Source of the DNA: Diaporthe sp. PMI_573
Lineage: Eukaryota; Ascomycota; Sordariomycetes; Diaporthales; Diaporthaceae
DNA: 64,000 nucleotides
NCBI GenBank assembly: GCA_021399435.1
Contig: JAJTUP010000019.1
Location: 806,001 to 870,000, forward strand
Reading direction: 5' to 3'
The notes below the pieces were generated by a model. It did not search any database. It was given only the letters and a program-made list of their open reading frames with translations, and was not told where the DNA came from. Below are positions 32,379 to 45,248 of the stretch, piece by piece (the first letter of the stretch is position 1; each line of letters opens with the position of its first letter). The position numbers were made by a program, and so were the translations under genes.

Positions 32379-35300
32379 GGGATGTTTGCAATCCGTTTGA
32401 TCAATGACGGATGCTACAGCAGCACTAAAGTGTATTCCGACTAATCACCGCGGGGACTGCAGGGCTGGGTATATGTTTCTCCTAGACAACAAGGTTGGCT
32501 CTGGACGGTAGCTCCCGTCAAGCTCAAGGGGAGCTGACTTGGGGTTGCGTGCGTTTCATGGACGCCGGCAGGGACAGAGCTTCACGCGTTTCGCTGCGGA
32601 GAGGGCGGGGTGGCGGAGTGGCAGAGAGACGCACAGGGCTTCTTAGACGTCGCCCTTGCCTGCCATCGGTGACTGATAGAAGCAGTTGATGATACCCAAT
32701 CTATTATTTACTCTCGGAAGATCTCAGCCCGGAACCGTCCCGTCTTGCTCGTGACGAGGAACTTGGGCAGAGTTGGTGGGGGGAAACGAGCGTGTTGCCG
32801 TCTTGAGCGGTACGTATATTGGCTGGGCATGCTGCGACGCTGCGGCCTGACTCGAATTATCGAAGCTTCTGTCAGTTGCCGAAGGGAACCACGTTTTCTC
32901 ATGCCGCAGGCCGGGGTAGGAAGGGGGGAAGAAATGGGAGAAGTTGGGATGACGTTTAGGAATGCGACATGACACTTTCAGACCCCCGGCCTGGCAGCCT
33001 GGGGGCCAATCGCCGCAGCAGAGCCCACGGCTACCGGGCTCTAAAATTGAGCCTGAGGGCTGAGCCGACAGGGGCCCGCCGACGGGGCCGCAGGGAGATA
33101 GAGAGAAGGCTGCACAGCCTCACGAGGCCCGAGATTGCAATCTGTCTCTTGGTTGATGCGACACGATGCCTGGCCGACGGAGTCCTACATGGCAACGCAG
33201 CAATGCCGCCTTTCGAGGCCCACGGGCCCACGGAGGCCCGGTCCGACTGTCAAGTCCGGGACACAGCCGATCTTGGTTGACGGCCGTCGAGTCGGGAGAG
33301 GAAATCGAGATGTTGATCACACTGGTGAGCTTGATTCAGGACGTCCCGGGGCTGCATTGGCGTTGCTGGTTGAACAGGCACGGCTGCGGGCGCAGCTGTG
33401 GATTTCCTGGGGTACCAATTAGCAGAGTGGATAAATGGATTTCCAAGTCGCGTCTCGAAGTTCCAAGGCCCAGACCTTGTAACTTGTCCATGCTGTCCTG
33501 GCTGTCTGGCTGGCCAGATGTGTAGGTACTGTGTACTGTGTAATGAGCCGCTTGGTCCCACCCGTGCCCATTCGAGTGAGTGTACCCATGCTCGCAACAC
33601 ACATGGGCCCCGCGAGAAGAAGCTGTCACGATATCTATAGTACGAGATCCGTAGGCAGCGCACGAAGATCAACCCGAAGATCAACACACTGCCTAGGAGA
33701 GGGACCTGAGATGGAACACCGGCAGAGGCGACAGGCGCATCCTCCTGCCTCCTTGAGCCTCAGCTCGTCGGGAAAGGCAACCCATGCACGCAATGGGCTG
33801 CCCTGCCACCTGCCACCTGCCACCTGCCAGCTCCCATTGAATTCATCTCCTTGGCCCCTGTCCTTCCTCACGGTCGAGACCGATGGATCGGCGGGCACAG
33901 ATCCAGAAGCCACTTGCATAGTATTCACACAGTACTTTGTATCGAAGACACAAGCACACGAGGCACGCGCAGCATGCAGGCCGGCAGGTTTAACCTCACC
34001 GCTCACAGTCCGTGACGCCGATTGCTCTCGCGCGGATTGTCAGCCGCCCAGTGACGGCGTCTTTCACATGGCAACTCCCGTGCCGTGCCGGCAGTCTTTG
34101 GCGGTCGGAAAGAACAGCACCATGGCCGTGCATGGCCGACCAACAGCTGTAACTGAACCTGGGTGTGCCTGGCTCGAGCCGTCATCGAAATCAAAGGCGG
34201 TTCCCCTCAACATTCCTCTAGCCTAGCACCCTAGTATTGTCTGTACCCGGGTAGGCGGGCACACGGCGCGTCGACGGACTGGATGGTGCCCCACGCCTTT
34301 TGTCAATCCCGGGTTCAATGTTGCAGTGGGTCAGGGGGTGGATCAGGGGGGGGTGCTGCATGGGATGCTGGAGATTGGGGACGTCTGGGAGACGGCTTGT
34401 CATTGGTGGGCTGCCCCCTGAATGCTGGGGAAGGCGCCGGGAAAGGCCTCCCTTCCCACCGTCGCTTCCATGCGTCCAGGCCGCCGCCGCCAACTTCTGG
34501 CAGGGCCTCCTTTATTCCACGTTGCAAGCACGCCTGGGCACCGCCAAGCAGCCGTCCCTGGGGAGAAATTGCTTGAACTGGCGGGCTGGCAGGTACCGTG
34601 GCCGTGGCCGTGGCCGCAGGCGCAACGATCGATGCCATCGGATTGCCCCATGACGTTTATTCTCTGGCGTGCTACACAGTAGTCGCAACGGTACATACAG
34701 ATTGGGGCCCAGGATTCGCTGCTAATCAAATGAAATCCGACCTTGCCAGGCACAATACGGTCTAGCCAGGGGGGGTTGCAAGCAGCCACTTCACAGTACA
34801 ACCAAAGTCACCAAAGAGGGAGGGACCACAGAGAAGCCCCGGCCTGTCATCTAGAAGCACTCACTCATCAAGCAACGAACTCCCCCGTCCCCCCGTCTGG
34901 CTGCATCTTTTTTTTTTTGCGGAAACCTCTGCAAGTCTGTCCTGGTCGATCCTCAATCTGTTCAGTCCGGGCCTGGGTGACTTTTTTTTTCCTTCTTTCC
35001 TTCTCCTCCTCCCCTTCCGCTTTCTTCAAGACTCTTCTCGACGCTCCTTTTGCCCCTTCTTTGTTCATGCCTTGTACGCATAGGTAGTAGTAGCTGACGC
35101 GTGGGATATCACTCGGCCGCTCACTCGCTTAAACCCAACCCCGGCCACTTCTACTTCGCTGTACTCTGTGCTGCGCTGTGCTCTGCTCGTCCCTTAGCAC
35201 GAGCTCCCGAGACAAGCCACGCGCCCACGCTCGCGCCCACGCTCACGCCCACGCCCACGAGCCGCCGCGCCTGCTTCGTCTCTTTTCGAGCTCGAGCTCC

Positions 35301-36475
35301 AGCTCGACATCACTTCCTCCTAGACGCGCCGCCGCCAGTTCGACCCGACTAAGATCGAGTCAAGCAGATGCATATGACACTACAAAGGCTACACTCACCT
35401 ACCCGCCCAGTCATAGTAATTCGAATCCATACCGCCTTTCGACAAGCCCCCTAAAAGCATCCCGACCTCTTGCCTACGAACTTGGCTTAACAACGACCTG
35501 GGCCCCACACTGCAACCGATTCACTTCTGGTCGCACATTCGTCCTCGTCCTCGTCTTCCTCACGAGCTCTGAAGCCAGCCACCCGTCGCCGCGAGATTTC
35601 AAGCGCGGTCAAATCGTCCGATATCGATTGTGCGCCCCGACGCCCAGGGGAACTCCGCCCACACAGAAGTGCAACTGAACTTGTCGTGTCAGCCTGGTCT
35701 CTACTACGGGGAAACCTCCGGCCAAGCATCCAAAAGTTGGCACGCCAGGAGCGAATGTTGTTTTGGTCGCTCGACCTCGACTCAGTCACCATCTGGCCTC
35801 GCTCCAGCCCTGTTTAACCTTTACGCCCGCAGATTCGCCCCCGTGTTGCATTGCCGACCTTTGTCACAGCGGCGAAACGGCGGCTCTTTTTTTTGACTTT
35901 TGGGTCGAGAACGCTCCCCATACACCTCAATCGGCACCGCAACATCAGGCCAAGGTGAACGAGGCTGCTAAGACGGCCAACTTAAAATCCCCCGTGATCG
36001 CCATTTTACCCCGAGGGGGCACAGACGGTCAACTAACTGTCTTACCGCCCGGCCACGCCTTGGGCTGCAACCACCAACCCCATCCCTCCCGCTCCCAGAC
36101 ACTCTCCCTAAATTGGGGCTTTGCATCCTTGCCCGGCCGAGTTGACGTTTCGGATTCCTGCTTAAACAGATCACCCGGCCTCAGCTACCTGCCCACTTTT
36201 GCGACGCGGGCAACGGGGTGAATCGGAGCGCGGCTTCGTCCCGCATTCTGCATTCCTACACCGCACTCTGCACCACAGCTGTCGGCAACGGTGACCATCG
36301 CCGTCTGCGCCCGTGCAGCGCAACGGACCTCCCTCCCCTTTCAAAAGGAGACCAGCCTCGTACCATTTTTTGATCACGTTGGCTCCAGAGGACTGAACCA
36401 CCCGGTGCGCCCAGTCCCGGCCGGCCTGAGACCTCGAGACCAGCCTCTTCCGACCGAGCCACCGCCTGACGAACT
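32379..36475. other. Long intergenic region between SSU72 and the Spa2 gene
   Basis: 4.1 kb, the longest gene-free stretch here. It includes a 7-bp tandem repeat (CTGCCAC, four copies, 33803-33830), T-tracts near 34908 and 34983, and a CT-rich stretch from about 34,900 on that probably belongs to the promoter and long leader of the Spa2 gene. Open frames are short, overlap on both strands, and show no domain. No tRNA or other RNA gene recognised. Confidence 0.45.
33803..33830. repeat. CTGCCAC heptanucleotide tandem repeat, 4 copies
   Basis: CTGCCAC x3 followed by CTGCCAG, perfect period of seven, in the intergenic region upstream of the Spa2 gene. Confidence 0.85.
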
Positions 36476-39336
36476 ATGCTTGCTGCTCGCGCCAACCCCC
36501 CATTGTCCCCGGTTTCTACAGCAGGTACAATCTGGCCGACTGGAACAGAGATGAACAACGATGGTCCTTACCCAAATGCACCTCGAGGTCTTAATCCACT
36601 CCTAGAGCAGGGTCAACTAGCATCACCACCATATTCCGGAGGAGGAGGACCAAACGGCCCAATGAACGGTGGTTTCCCACCGGGTCCAAGGAGCGCCGGC
36701 GGGCCCTCCCCGCCACCTTCTGTCGGTCGATCGAGCACAGCAACTGATCTCTATGCGAGAAGCGAAAGCGGTCGCAGCGGGCGAGAGGTAAATGTGGAGG
36801 CAGTACTAGGGGAACACTATGTGGCATTGAAGCGTTATCTGTCGCAGACGTCGCGCGACGGCAAACCAAATCTTCCTGCGAATAAGGCCCGAGACAAGCT
36901 GCAGCGCCTGACCGGTGTTCAATTTCTCGAACTCAGTACCGATGTATTCGACGAGTTGCTACGAAGACAGGCCTTCAGCCGAAGGCCTCCAAACGCGCCG
37001 CCCAATGTTGGTCCACCACCATATCTTATCCCGGAGGACACCTTCCACCCGAAGCGAAACCAGGCCCGGCAAAAGCTCTCCTCGCTCGGCCCTCCTCGCT
37101 TCCGCGATCTTGCAACAGATGTCTTTTGCGAACTAGAGCGAAGATACCCGCGCTTCGTGGCCGGCGACATCCCGCGATTGTCGAGTCCGGTTTCGACAAG
37201 AGCTCCTAGTAGAGCTGGGACTCCCATGGGCGGATACCCCCCACGCGGTATGGGCAGAAGACAGCCTAGTAATGCTAGTTCCATACGCGGAGCTGGATCC
37301 ATCGTCGATGGATACGACATCCCCCCTTCCCCCGGAATGCCACCTAACGGCTACGATCGCCCAACCCCCAAACAATTTCAGAGCAATACGATAATACCAA
37401 ACAAGAGCACCATGGTCGAGGAGGACGATGAAGGACCTGAAGATGATCAAGCACAGGACGCTTACGCACTTGGTGGAAGAGAGCAGAGCGATGTTCCGTC
37501 AGAGGTGAGTAAAGGATTCGGGCGGAGTCTCATCGGCGTATCTAACCAAAGGCGGCAGAATGACAAACGAATCATGGACGACTATGAGATACAATTACGA
37601 GAGCTACGTGACAAGCTGGACAGCATGGAAGACCAGTTGAAAAAGAAAGATGACGAGATGAACGAGATACTTGACGGCGAACGGTCGAGATCCACTGCGG
37701 CTAATGCTGAGAAGACGGAACTGTCGAACATGCGCTTGGGATTGGAGAGCCAGCTTGCAGAAGCCCAGAACCTGAACGACGCCCTGAAGGAGCAGATCGA
37801 TCGCCTCAGAGAAGAGCATTCCAACGAGACTCGACAACTTCGCGACGAGATCGAGGAGGCCCAATCCTCTGTCTCAGACATGGGTCCTGGCCAGAACGAT
37901 CCCGAGCTGGTGCGAGAGAACGAAGAATTGCGAGCAGCGCTGGAAGAGCAGCGACAAACGACCATGCAAGTTAGACGAGAAGCCCAAGAGTTCCTGCGGG
38001 AGATGAAGATGCTGTCTGCGCAGAGCGGCTCTTCTTGGGCAAAGCAAGGCGAACTCGAGAAGACGATTGAGACTTTGGAGCTGGAAGTCAAAGACTGGCG
38101 CAACCGTTACGCCAGGGCGAGGACTCAACTACGCAGCATGCGATCGCCGTCCATGAGCATGTCTGTCGACCAAGACGCTGGCCGGTACATTCGTGAAAAA
38201 GGCTTTACTGATGATTCTGGACTTGTTAAGGATGTCCATGTCACCAAGTTCCAGGTTGCCATCGACGAGCTGCTTAGGCGTGCCCGTGTCGAAGAGCCAG
38301 ACAAGGTCATTGATTCGATGAAATCGGTTGTTATGAGCGTTCGGCGCATCACTAAGGATATTGACGCTTCGCCATCAAACAACGACCAATCGCAACAGCA
38401 GCGGAAGCAGCTCAAGAGCCGCGTGTCTTCGATGGCAAACAATTTAATCACCGCTGCCAAGACTTTTGCGACGTCAGCTGGCATGTCACCAATTTCTGTA
38501 CTTGACGCCGCGGCTTCGAACCTTGTTGGCGCAATTGTCGACTTGCTACGTGTTGCCAAGATCCGGATCACTCCCGACGGAGAGCTCGAGGAGGAGGATG
38601 ATGGCACAATGACCCCGGTGGGCTCTGTTGGCGTCTTCTCGCCTCGAACGGCCAAGTCGCAATCCATACAGAGCGCCTACCAGCAAGATCCCTATCCACA
38701 GGATCTACCCCGTCCCCCTCCTTTCCAGGGTCTCGGAAGGAGATCCAGCATGGACTCGTCTGCGTACAGCCCAGTGAACTCTCCGCGTGAGTCGGTTGAG
38801 ACGTACCATAAGTCGAATGGAAACGGATTCCCGCCCGCGTCGAATGGATATGGTATGCGCCGAGTTGACTCCAGGACGGAAGATCTGAAGGTGAGCCCAT
38901 CATCCCTCTGTGAGGGGCCATTTTAGCAGGACTTGCTTTACTGACAAGCTTGGAATAGGTATATCTTGACGATCAGACTGCCATCTTGGTGCAGACCATC
39001 CAAAGCCTTGTCGGCTTAATCCGAGGCGCCGCTGACATCAGCCGAATTGAACCGTTGATCCGCTCCATCGTCGAGACTGTGGGCAAGGTCATCTCCGAGA
39101 CTGAGGCGTCCGGCAACGGTGATATGATTGGACGCCTCGCCGACTCCCAGCAGCGTCTGATGGAGGCTGGCGAGCGCGGCCAGGACCTGGCCGCCGATGG
39201 CAAGGATGAGCGCGACCGCGAGTGGCGCATGTGGACACAGACGCTGCCACCCATTGCCTTTGAGATTGCCCGTGAGACCAAGGAGCTTGTCCAACGTATC
39301 GGTCAGTTGGGTTCGGCAGACGAAGACTTCTCTTAG
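36476..39336 (+). CDS. Spa2-type polarisome scaffold (GIT/SHD-domain protein)
   Basis: Exons are 36476-38890 and 38959-39336 (930 residues). Two Spa2-homology (SHD/GIT) repeats lie in the N-terminal third: GEHYVALKRYLSQ, KARDKLQRLTGVQFLELSTD and DTFHPKRNQARQKLSSL, PPRFRDLATDVFCELERRYP. A long coiled coil spans about 360-560 (IQLRELRDKLDSMEDQLKKK, LNDALKEQIDRLREEHS). The C-terminal half contains the Spa2 C-terminal region (VHVTKFQVAIDELLRRARVE, ARITKD-like, then AILVQTIQSLVGLIRGAAD in exon 2). Spa2 organises formin and MAPK-module proteins at the hyphal tip and septum. ATG 36476 gives MLAARANPPLSPVSTAG, and the PLSPVS motif is common at the start of this family; ATG 36551 is an alternative. 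The 68-nt intron is an ordinary one. Function by homology; with the IQGAP gene this makes two tip-growth/septation genes in the window. Confidence 0.92.
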
Positions 39337-39622
39337 GATTGGAACTGCGATGTTTAGTGAAACAGCGTTAACCGCCATGCCCGCATTGCCCGAACGGGCT
39401 TCTCATAAGAGCTCTCTCCACCTCGACCACGGAGCTCAACGTCAGCATGTTTTGTGTGCTTTGATACCCGGCTCGCCGTTTACTTGCTCTTGCTTGCAAA
39501 TGAACTTCACCACCAACGAGTCTCCCGGCTCGTGGTCTTACCACACGTCCAAAGGGGTGTGAGGCTTTTTCGTTAATACCTGTTCTGTTTTCATTCTGAT
39601 GCGGCACGGCTGCGGCGTTCTA

Positions 39623-39663
<41 letters not shown>
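39623..39663. repeat. (CT)n microsatellite
   Basis: About 18-20 uninterrupted CT units, roughly 290 bp after the Spa2 stop codon. Confidence 0.95.
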
Positions 39664-39667
<4 letters not shown>

Positions 39668-41491
39668 CAGAACATGCTCTGGCACCTTCGAGACGCCTTG
39701 TTCTTGAGGGACGGTTCCTACGAGTTCACGGAGCATTGTACTACCTGACAGTGGATCACTGTACATATATGCCACAACGGGAAAACGGGGGCAGATGTTT
39801 GATAGATGTAAATACGTATTTTCGTTTTTTTGGGCCGATCCAGATGAGGGTCAGTCAAAGAAGAGGGCGGAAACAAGACCAAGAGGAAACGCAGCTGATT
39901 ATTTATAGTTGTCTTCCGCAGGCAATATTGAAGAAGCTTTTACCTCGTGTCCTCTGGACAAGACGCTCGTGATGTTTGATCAGTGCATAACTGCTGGATG
40001 CTCCGTCAGACCCTGCCTTCTGGAACCTGTAGTATGTTGTTGTGCTCATCGTTGGTGCACGAATAATGAGAACAGCACGGCTAAGAATGTTGGGCCAGCA
40101 GGCGACTCCTACGAGGAGGTATGGGCCCCGCGAAAAGAATGGAAGAGGCGTACTATGTTCAGCCTCGAATTTAGGCACACGCTTCAACCCTGCGGCATTT
40201 CAGTGCCGGCGGGATGGGTGGTTTGAGACATTGTACCCAGCCCAGCTCCGTCCTCAAGCGGGGCACATATTCACATGCTTGCTCTCTTTTGGGGAGGGTA
40301 CAAGCCCGCAAATAATTGCCGACAGTGTTGACCCTGTATTTGGCATACTTACAGATGTCTGTCTTCACGTGTCCGAGCATGGATTGGCTTCCTTCGGGTC
40401 AGACCGTCTTCTTTGTCTTCGGTCACTTGTCTCAACAAACATTGGGAAGCCCCTTCGCGTTGGGGATACCCAGAATGCCAAGCGTAAAAAGTCGAGCTGA
40501 CTAGATTGATGGCTTCCGGGATGATGGTGCTTCCTGAATATTTATTACAGCATTCAATAGTCGGTCATACGTGCCTAGGTAAGTAATCATGAGCCCTGTC
40601 CCAGCACAAGCGCCTGTACTTTTGTGAGTGACCAGCCGTGGCGCTCAGACGGAAAGGGACCAGGTCACTTCGATCTGTGACCATATCCATTCTAATTCCA
40701 GGACAAGTAGCTGTGGCTTTTTCTGACAAAGTCGTTTGCCAATGGCGCAGACCAGGCGGCGGCTGAAGGGCACGCCGGTCGAATCGAGTCTCACAAGGTG
40801 CACCACTGCTGGTCCATTCCATATTGCCTGGAGGTGTGCGCAGGGACTCCCTAGATCATCGATAGCATGGGCTTTTCAAACCCGTGCTACTGGTCCCTGG
40901 ACTCTGTTCCCCGAGAACACACATGCGCAACCCGGTCCTCAGCCCACCGTCTGTCGGAGCTACGCCTTCAGCCGCATCCCCCTTGCCGTGCGGCTTCGCT
41001 GCCCGGGCGAATCAGCGCGAGGCACTATCAGCCTCGAAGCAATCAACACGGTGCCGGCCCCAACGGCGTGATATGACAGGTCTAGCTCATGTGCACGATA
41101 TGTGCCACGGGTTCTTTTTGGGAGAGAACCTCTGGCAAGCTTTGGCGTGCGCCTGTGGCCTTGTCTCAGCCCGAGCACACGGGTCTCTCACCAAGAGCTC
41201 CTCTTGTCTGCATTTTGCCTAGGCCATCCAATGATGCCAGCTGGGGCTCAAAGGCGCATGGGGCATCTCGCGCTGGGGCCTGGGGGATTTGTACACCCTG
41301 TCTTGTGTCGCCGGCCCGTGGCCGTGGTGGAGCTGACATCGTTCGCGTTGGAGTATGGAGGGGGACCAGGACCAAGCGAGGTGGGCGTATACAAAGGGTG
41401 ATATTCCCCCAGGGGAACTCGGAGACAAGACCCTCGTCTTTCTCTGCTCCTTTCTGCTTCGAATCTTTTGGCGTGGAACTCGCTCCTGTAT

Positions 41492-41522
41492 CAACAGTAT
41501 ACATACGCAACAGTATACATAC
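41492..41522. repeat. 16-bp direct repeat upstream of the MARVEL gene
   Basis: CAACAGTATACATAC occurs twice, separated by one base, about 105 bp before the ATG; each copy contains GTATAC. It may be part of the core promoter. Confidence 0.75.
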
Positions 41523-41625
41523 CTGTGGACCATCATTTATCGCTTGAGCAGACCTTGGAACGTATCCGAGATACACACATCCTCAGTCTTGTTGGCTTCC
41601 TTCATTTCCTCAGAATTCGGTCACG

Positions 41626-42950
41626 ATGAATAGCAGCAAGTACTCGTCTCATCGCCCCTCGGGTCGCGAACATATACCCAACTACCCGAAAGGTTTCATA
41701 GCCTTGCGCTTCGTCCAGCTCATCCTGGCCGTGGTCGTCCTGGGTCTCTGCGCATATTCGCTCATTTATTACAGCGCTGCTGGGATTGCCTTGAGCTTGT
41801 TCACTGTGAGTTCTCTCGCCACTGCTGGTGTTTACACTATGCCGATCTGACGTTGGTGTAAATCAGGCCGTCGCCACTCTCATAATCACGGTCTACTCTA
41901 TTGTTGCCAAGTTTGGCCCAGCTGTTGTTTGTGGGTGAATCCTTGAAGATCTCGGGTTCTTCGCCAGTCATTGTGTGCCTCGCCCTTGTCGCAACCACTA
42001 ATCTCTGTGCCCGAATAGATAATTACTGGGCCATCTTGGCCTTGGACATTTTCGGAATCGGTAAGCAGCTTCTAGATACAATTTTAACCCCTTCAAGAAG
42101 CAAGCTGTGCCCAGTATGGCCAGTGCCTCAGAGAACTTGTCACGCTGCTGGTTTTGAGACAGGCTATGGCTACATTGTGACCATTTCCTCCCCCAATTCG
42201 CACAAAACTACTCCCTTGGTCCTTTGATAGCTGACTCCGAATGCTGCAGTCTTCTGGATTGCCTCCTTCGCCCTACTGGCTTCCCAGGTAGCAGGTTTCA
42301 TGGCAGGGGGAAATACTTCATGCGTATACGATGACTATTATGGTACTACATGCGAAACTTACGATCTCACGGGAGCCGACATGATTGTCGCGGGGTGTCT
42401 ATGTGCCGCAGCTGGGGTAGGTGGGATAGAATTGTAAGTGTCCACTCGCAAGCCATCCTCACATACCTTCCTCTCGGGAACCGGTAAGCTCACATCTGAC
42501 ACAAGCATCCTCTTCATCGTTTCACTGTCCATGCACTCTGTCATGATGCACAGACATCGCTCAGCCGGTCTTCACAACAGGCCGGTCTCGCCCCAGCCCG
42601 GCGTGGAGTCGGGTTTCCCAACAGCTGGTCCTGTCCATGGGAAGGCCCAGCCATCACACAACATCTCTCCTCACCTGCAATCTGCCAGCTCACACCCGAC
42701 AGCTGTGGCTACACCGAGCCCGGTGCAGGGGCAGCAGATGTACCAGCCCCCGTCAGCTCCCACTCCGAGTGCAGTTGCTCAGCCTTCCCCCTACTACCCT
42801 CAGCAGCAGCAGGGCCCGACCTATCAACAGCCCACGGACTCTGGTTTCGGAGGGGGACAGGTTCCGGCCCCGCAAATGGGCAGTCATGAGGCCCAGGGCC
42901 AACCTGTTGGTTACCAACAGCAGTACCATCCAGCGATGGGCCAGAGTTAA
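41626..42950 (+). CDS. MARVEL-domain four-span membrane protein with Q/P-rich tail
   Basis: Five exons: 41626-41805, 41867-41930, 42019-42060, 42250-42433, 42506-42950 (304 residues). Four hydrophobic segments fit the MARVEL fold: FVQLILAVVVLGLCAYSLIY, LIITVYSIVAKF, NYWAILALDIFGIVFW plus ASFALLASQVAGFMAG, and FILFIVSLSMHSV; the loop CVYDDYYGTTC holds the paired Cys common in fungal MARVEL proteins. The 140-residue cytosolic tail is rich in Pro, Gln and Ser (YYPQQQQGPTYQQP). Proteins of this class sit at the plasma membrane or eisosomes in fungi; the exact role is unknown. Intron 2 uses a GTGGGT donor; skipping it would give an immediate stop, and splicing restores VVYNYW. Intron 3 (189 nt) is the best preserved family B introner-like element. 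Confidence 0.87.
42061..42249 (+). mobile_element. Introner-like element, family B, copy 3 (intron 3 of MARVEL gene)
   Basis: A 189-nt phase-1 intron beginning GTAAGCAGCTTCTAGATACA and ending GCTGACTCCGAATGCTGCAG. It is the clear sister of the DNAJC11-gene intron at 8497-8686 (190 nt): the two can be aligned end to end with only a few small gaps. The 5' CAGC and 3' GCTG near the ends can pair. Confidence 0.87.
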
Positions 42951-45248
42951 GATGGGAATTCTGTGGAACTCGCCATGTCTGAGTTTCAACTACGAGGTGG
43001 ATTGAGTTGGAGTTCTTTATTATATTTAATCTGTAACGGAGGTTGTGCGTAGGTCGAAGGACAACGTCGAAGGGTGTTGGAGGATGCTATGAGTCATCAC
43101 TACAAGAATCAGTCTTGTTGACGCTATGAAAAGATAGTGGTGATCACATTATCAATAAACTGTTCTGCAAAATATGGTAGTCTGCTCAACATTGTGTGTA
43201 ATTACTTGTTATAAGCCCAGTAATGTTGGTATATAAAGCAACACACACCCCGGAACGTGGACACTCTGTTTCTCCAAAGCAAGGAAACCGGTGTCTCATT
43301 TTTTTTACTCAAGTATTAGCATATAGCTTTGTTTGATCATTAATGTTCATGAGTCTTACCTAGTCTCTAACGGCCGCTCACTTATGGAAACTATTTTGAC
43401 ACATACCAGTGCTCCGGTACAATACGCCACGTGGAGGCAAATATTAGTCAGAACTAAAGCGCAGCACTTCAGATGCTGCACGGTATCGCTCCGTCTTTAG
43501 GCATTGTAACCGTCATACACGCAAAAGAAACGGTGTCATCGAAATATTTATTCTGATTCCATTGCTATAGTTTAGGGACGCCTGCTGCCATGGTGTGGTA
43601 CTGAATATATCAGCACCCATTGACCTTTGCTAGTAGTCACAGTTATGAACTTGAATTGAGCCTGCCTTGTAGACAAGATCGATTCATTCCATTCTCCTGA
43701 CTCCAGCTAGTATCTCCGCCGCCTTCACCCGAGCTGACATACTCTCCAGCTCGGCTCTAAGGCGCTGATCATCTCTGTCTCTGGATTCTACTTCCCGTCC
43801 AGAGCCTCTATAATTATTCGTTCGGATTTTAGTGCCTCCTAATTCGCTTCTATAGTCCTCCTCTGTTCATCTATAATCTTTTGTTGACGCTCGATCCTCT
43901 TGTTCAGCCCATGCTGTTGTTCAAGGTGACGCCTTTGATCGGCCCTGTCACGTTGCCCCAGCCCCAGGACCATCCATGTATTGAGTTGTTGTGAGAGACG
44001 CAGCTTGCCATGCAGAGCTGATTGGGAGTGATGGTGATCTGGGCCTGTGAGCGCCATCCTGGTGAACAGAAGGCGTAGTCTTGTTCATGACCCCGGAATA
44101 TGGAGGGGGTCAGTCTGCCTCTTCTGACTGTTGCCGTTGAGTTTTGTTATGATTGCTTTGTCTTTCACCCATGGTGTTTTCTGATAGCTGTTGTGGATGT
44201 TGGAAGTGTGCGTGAAATCGTTGTAGGTGAGTCAAAGGGTAAGGAGGACGAGCAACTGCATCCGCCCTAAATATCAACCCAAACAGGGACAGTAGGTCAA
44301 GCTAGAAAATGGCAAAAATGCAACAGCCGCTCGACAGGTTTCTAGTCATTTAACCAGATGATACTAGGAACCGGACCTCCTACCTCACACGCTCATATCT
44401 TCTACGTTAGCAGCAGACACTAAATCCTAGCGCATGGTTGTGATTGTGTAAAGTTGGACTGCCTCCCACGATGAGCGGTCTTCATCTCTGTCAGGGTCGG
44501 AATGGTGAACGGGGCGATTCATAAACTTAATATTACCGAGCGCGGTTGGGAGGATATGGGCTAATCAAAGCTGGACTGCTAGCTACCCCGGCGAGGACCG
44601 CGCCCAGAACAAAGTCGTGGAAAACCATCAATGTGATTGACCATATCTGCAAGAAACTCTTAGCCGATAGCCACTACCCCAATAGCTGCAGTTTCCAGCC
44701 CGGGGCGTCTTATAGACGGGGCCAGAGCTATGTTGAGGCCTACATAATACATGGGATCGATGAAGCCAGCGTCGAGAACTGGTGGTTTAAGCCGAAACAG
44801 ATGTGTTACCGCAGTAAGGTTATTAATCCGCCGCACAAAGGATGACGAGTTGCTTCAGCCGACAACTAATATTGTCTGCTGGTGAAGAGCACAATTGGTG
44901 ACTTCAAAGTCATAAGATTCGTAGATAAATCAATCCGTGGCAATATAGAGGATTTCAATCAAGTCTTATTTCAATGGGTTAAAGGACTGGAATGTGTGTA
45001 AACCTCACCTCTTCCTCCAGACGCTATAGTCACAATTACCTACTCATAGAAATTTCTTTCTTGATATTTCGTGTCCATGTCAGTAATTACATGGATTGGA
45101 TTAAAGGCTGAAAAATGTTTTCGGCTTTAAGGCTATACCCGACATGAACTTGTGTGTGTGTCCACCAAAACCTGTTCAAAAATGGCCAAAGCCGATATTC
45201 ATAATCCTGGGAAAGTATTGGAGGCCGGACTTAATCCAACCTTTTCTG
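42951..45248. other. AT-rich gene-poor island
   Basis: From about 43,010 to 45,230 the base composition is visibly lower in GC than the rest of the window. It separates two convergent genes (MARVEL and phosphoesterase). It contains a broken coiled-coil reading frame (listed) and short non-ATG frames only. Such islands in filamentous ascomycetes are usually decayed transposons, often marked by repeat-induced point mutation; no transposase or LTR could be recognised here. Confidence 0.55.
43690..44057 (-). pseudogene. Broken coiled-coil reading frame
   Basis: On the minus strand from 44057 a frame reads MALTGPDHHHSQSALHGKLR and then a charged coiled coil (KRIERQQKIIDEQRRTIEAN) up to a TAG at 43839. 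The coding character carries on past the stop and then in another frame (GREVESRDRDDQRLRAELES, then MSARVKAAEILAGV), suggesting one stop and one frameshift in a former longer coiled-coil protein. The family is not recognised. It could also be chance in an AT-rich relic. Confidence 0.35.

Larger units (their letters stand above)
39337..41625. other. Intergenic region between the Spa2 and MARVEL genes
   Basis: 2.3 kb with no recognisable gene. It contains a CT microsatellite (39623-39663) in the likely 3' UTR of the Spa2 gene and a 16-bp direct repeat at 41492-41522 in the MARVEL promoter. Open frames at 40042-40500, 40736-41222 and on the opposite strand overlap each other and show no domain. 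Confidence 0.45.

Noticed and set aside
33531..34226. 231-codon plus-strand open frame in the 4-kb gap before the Spa2 gene
   Set aside because: Contains the CTGCCAC tandem repeat, no recognisable domain, and overlaps equally open frames on the opposite strand.
44546..44845. 99-codon frame with several Cys in the AT-rich island, considered as a small secreted protein
   Set aside because: It begins at TTG, has no ATG near the start, no signal peptide, and sits in decayed-looking DNA.
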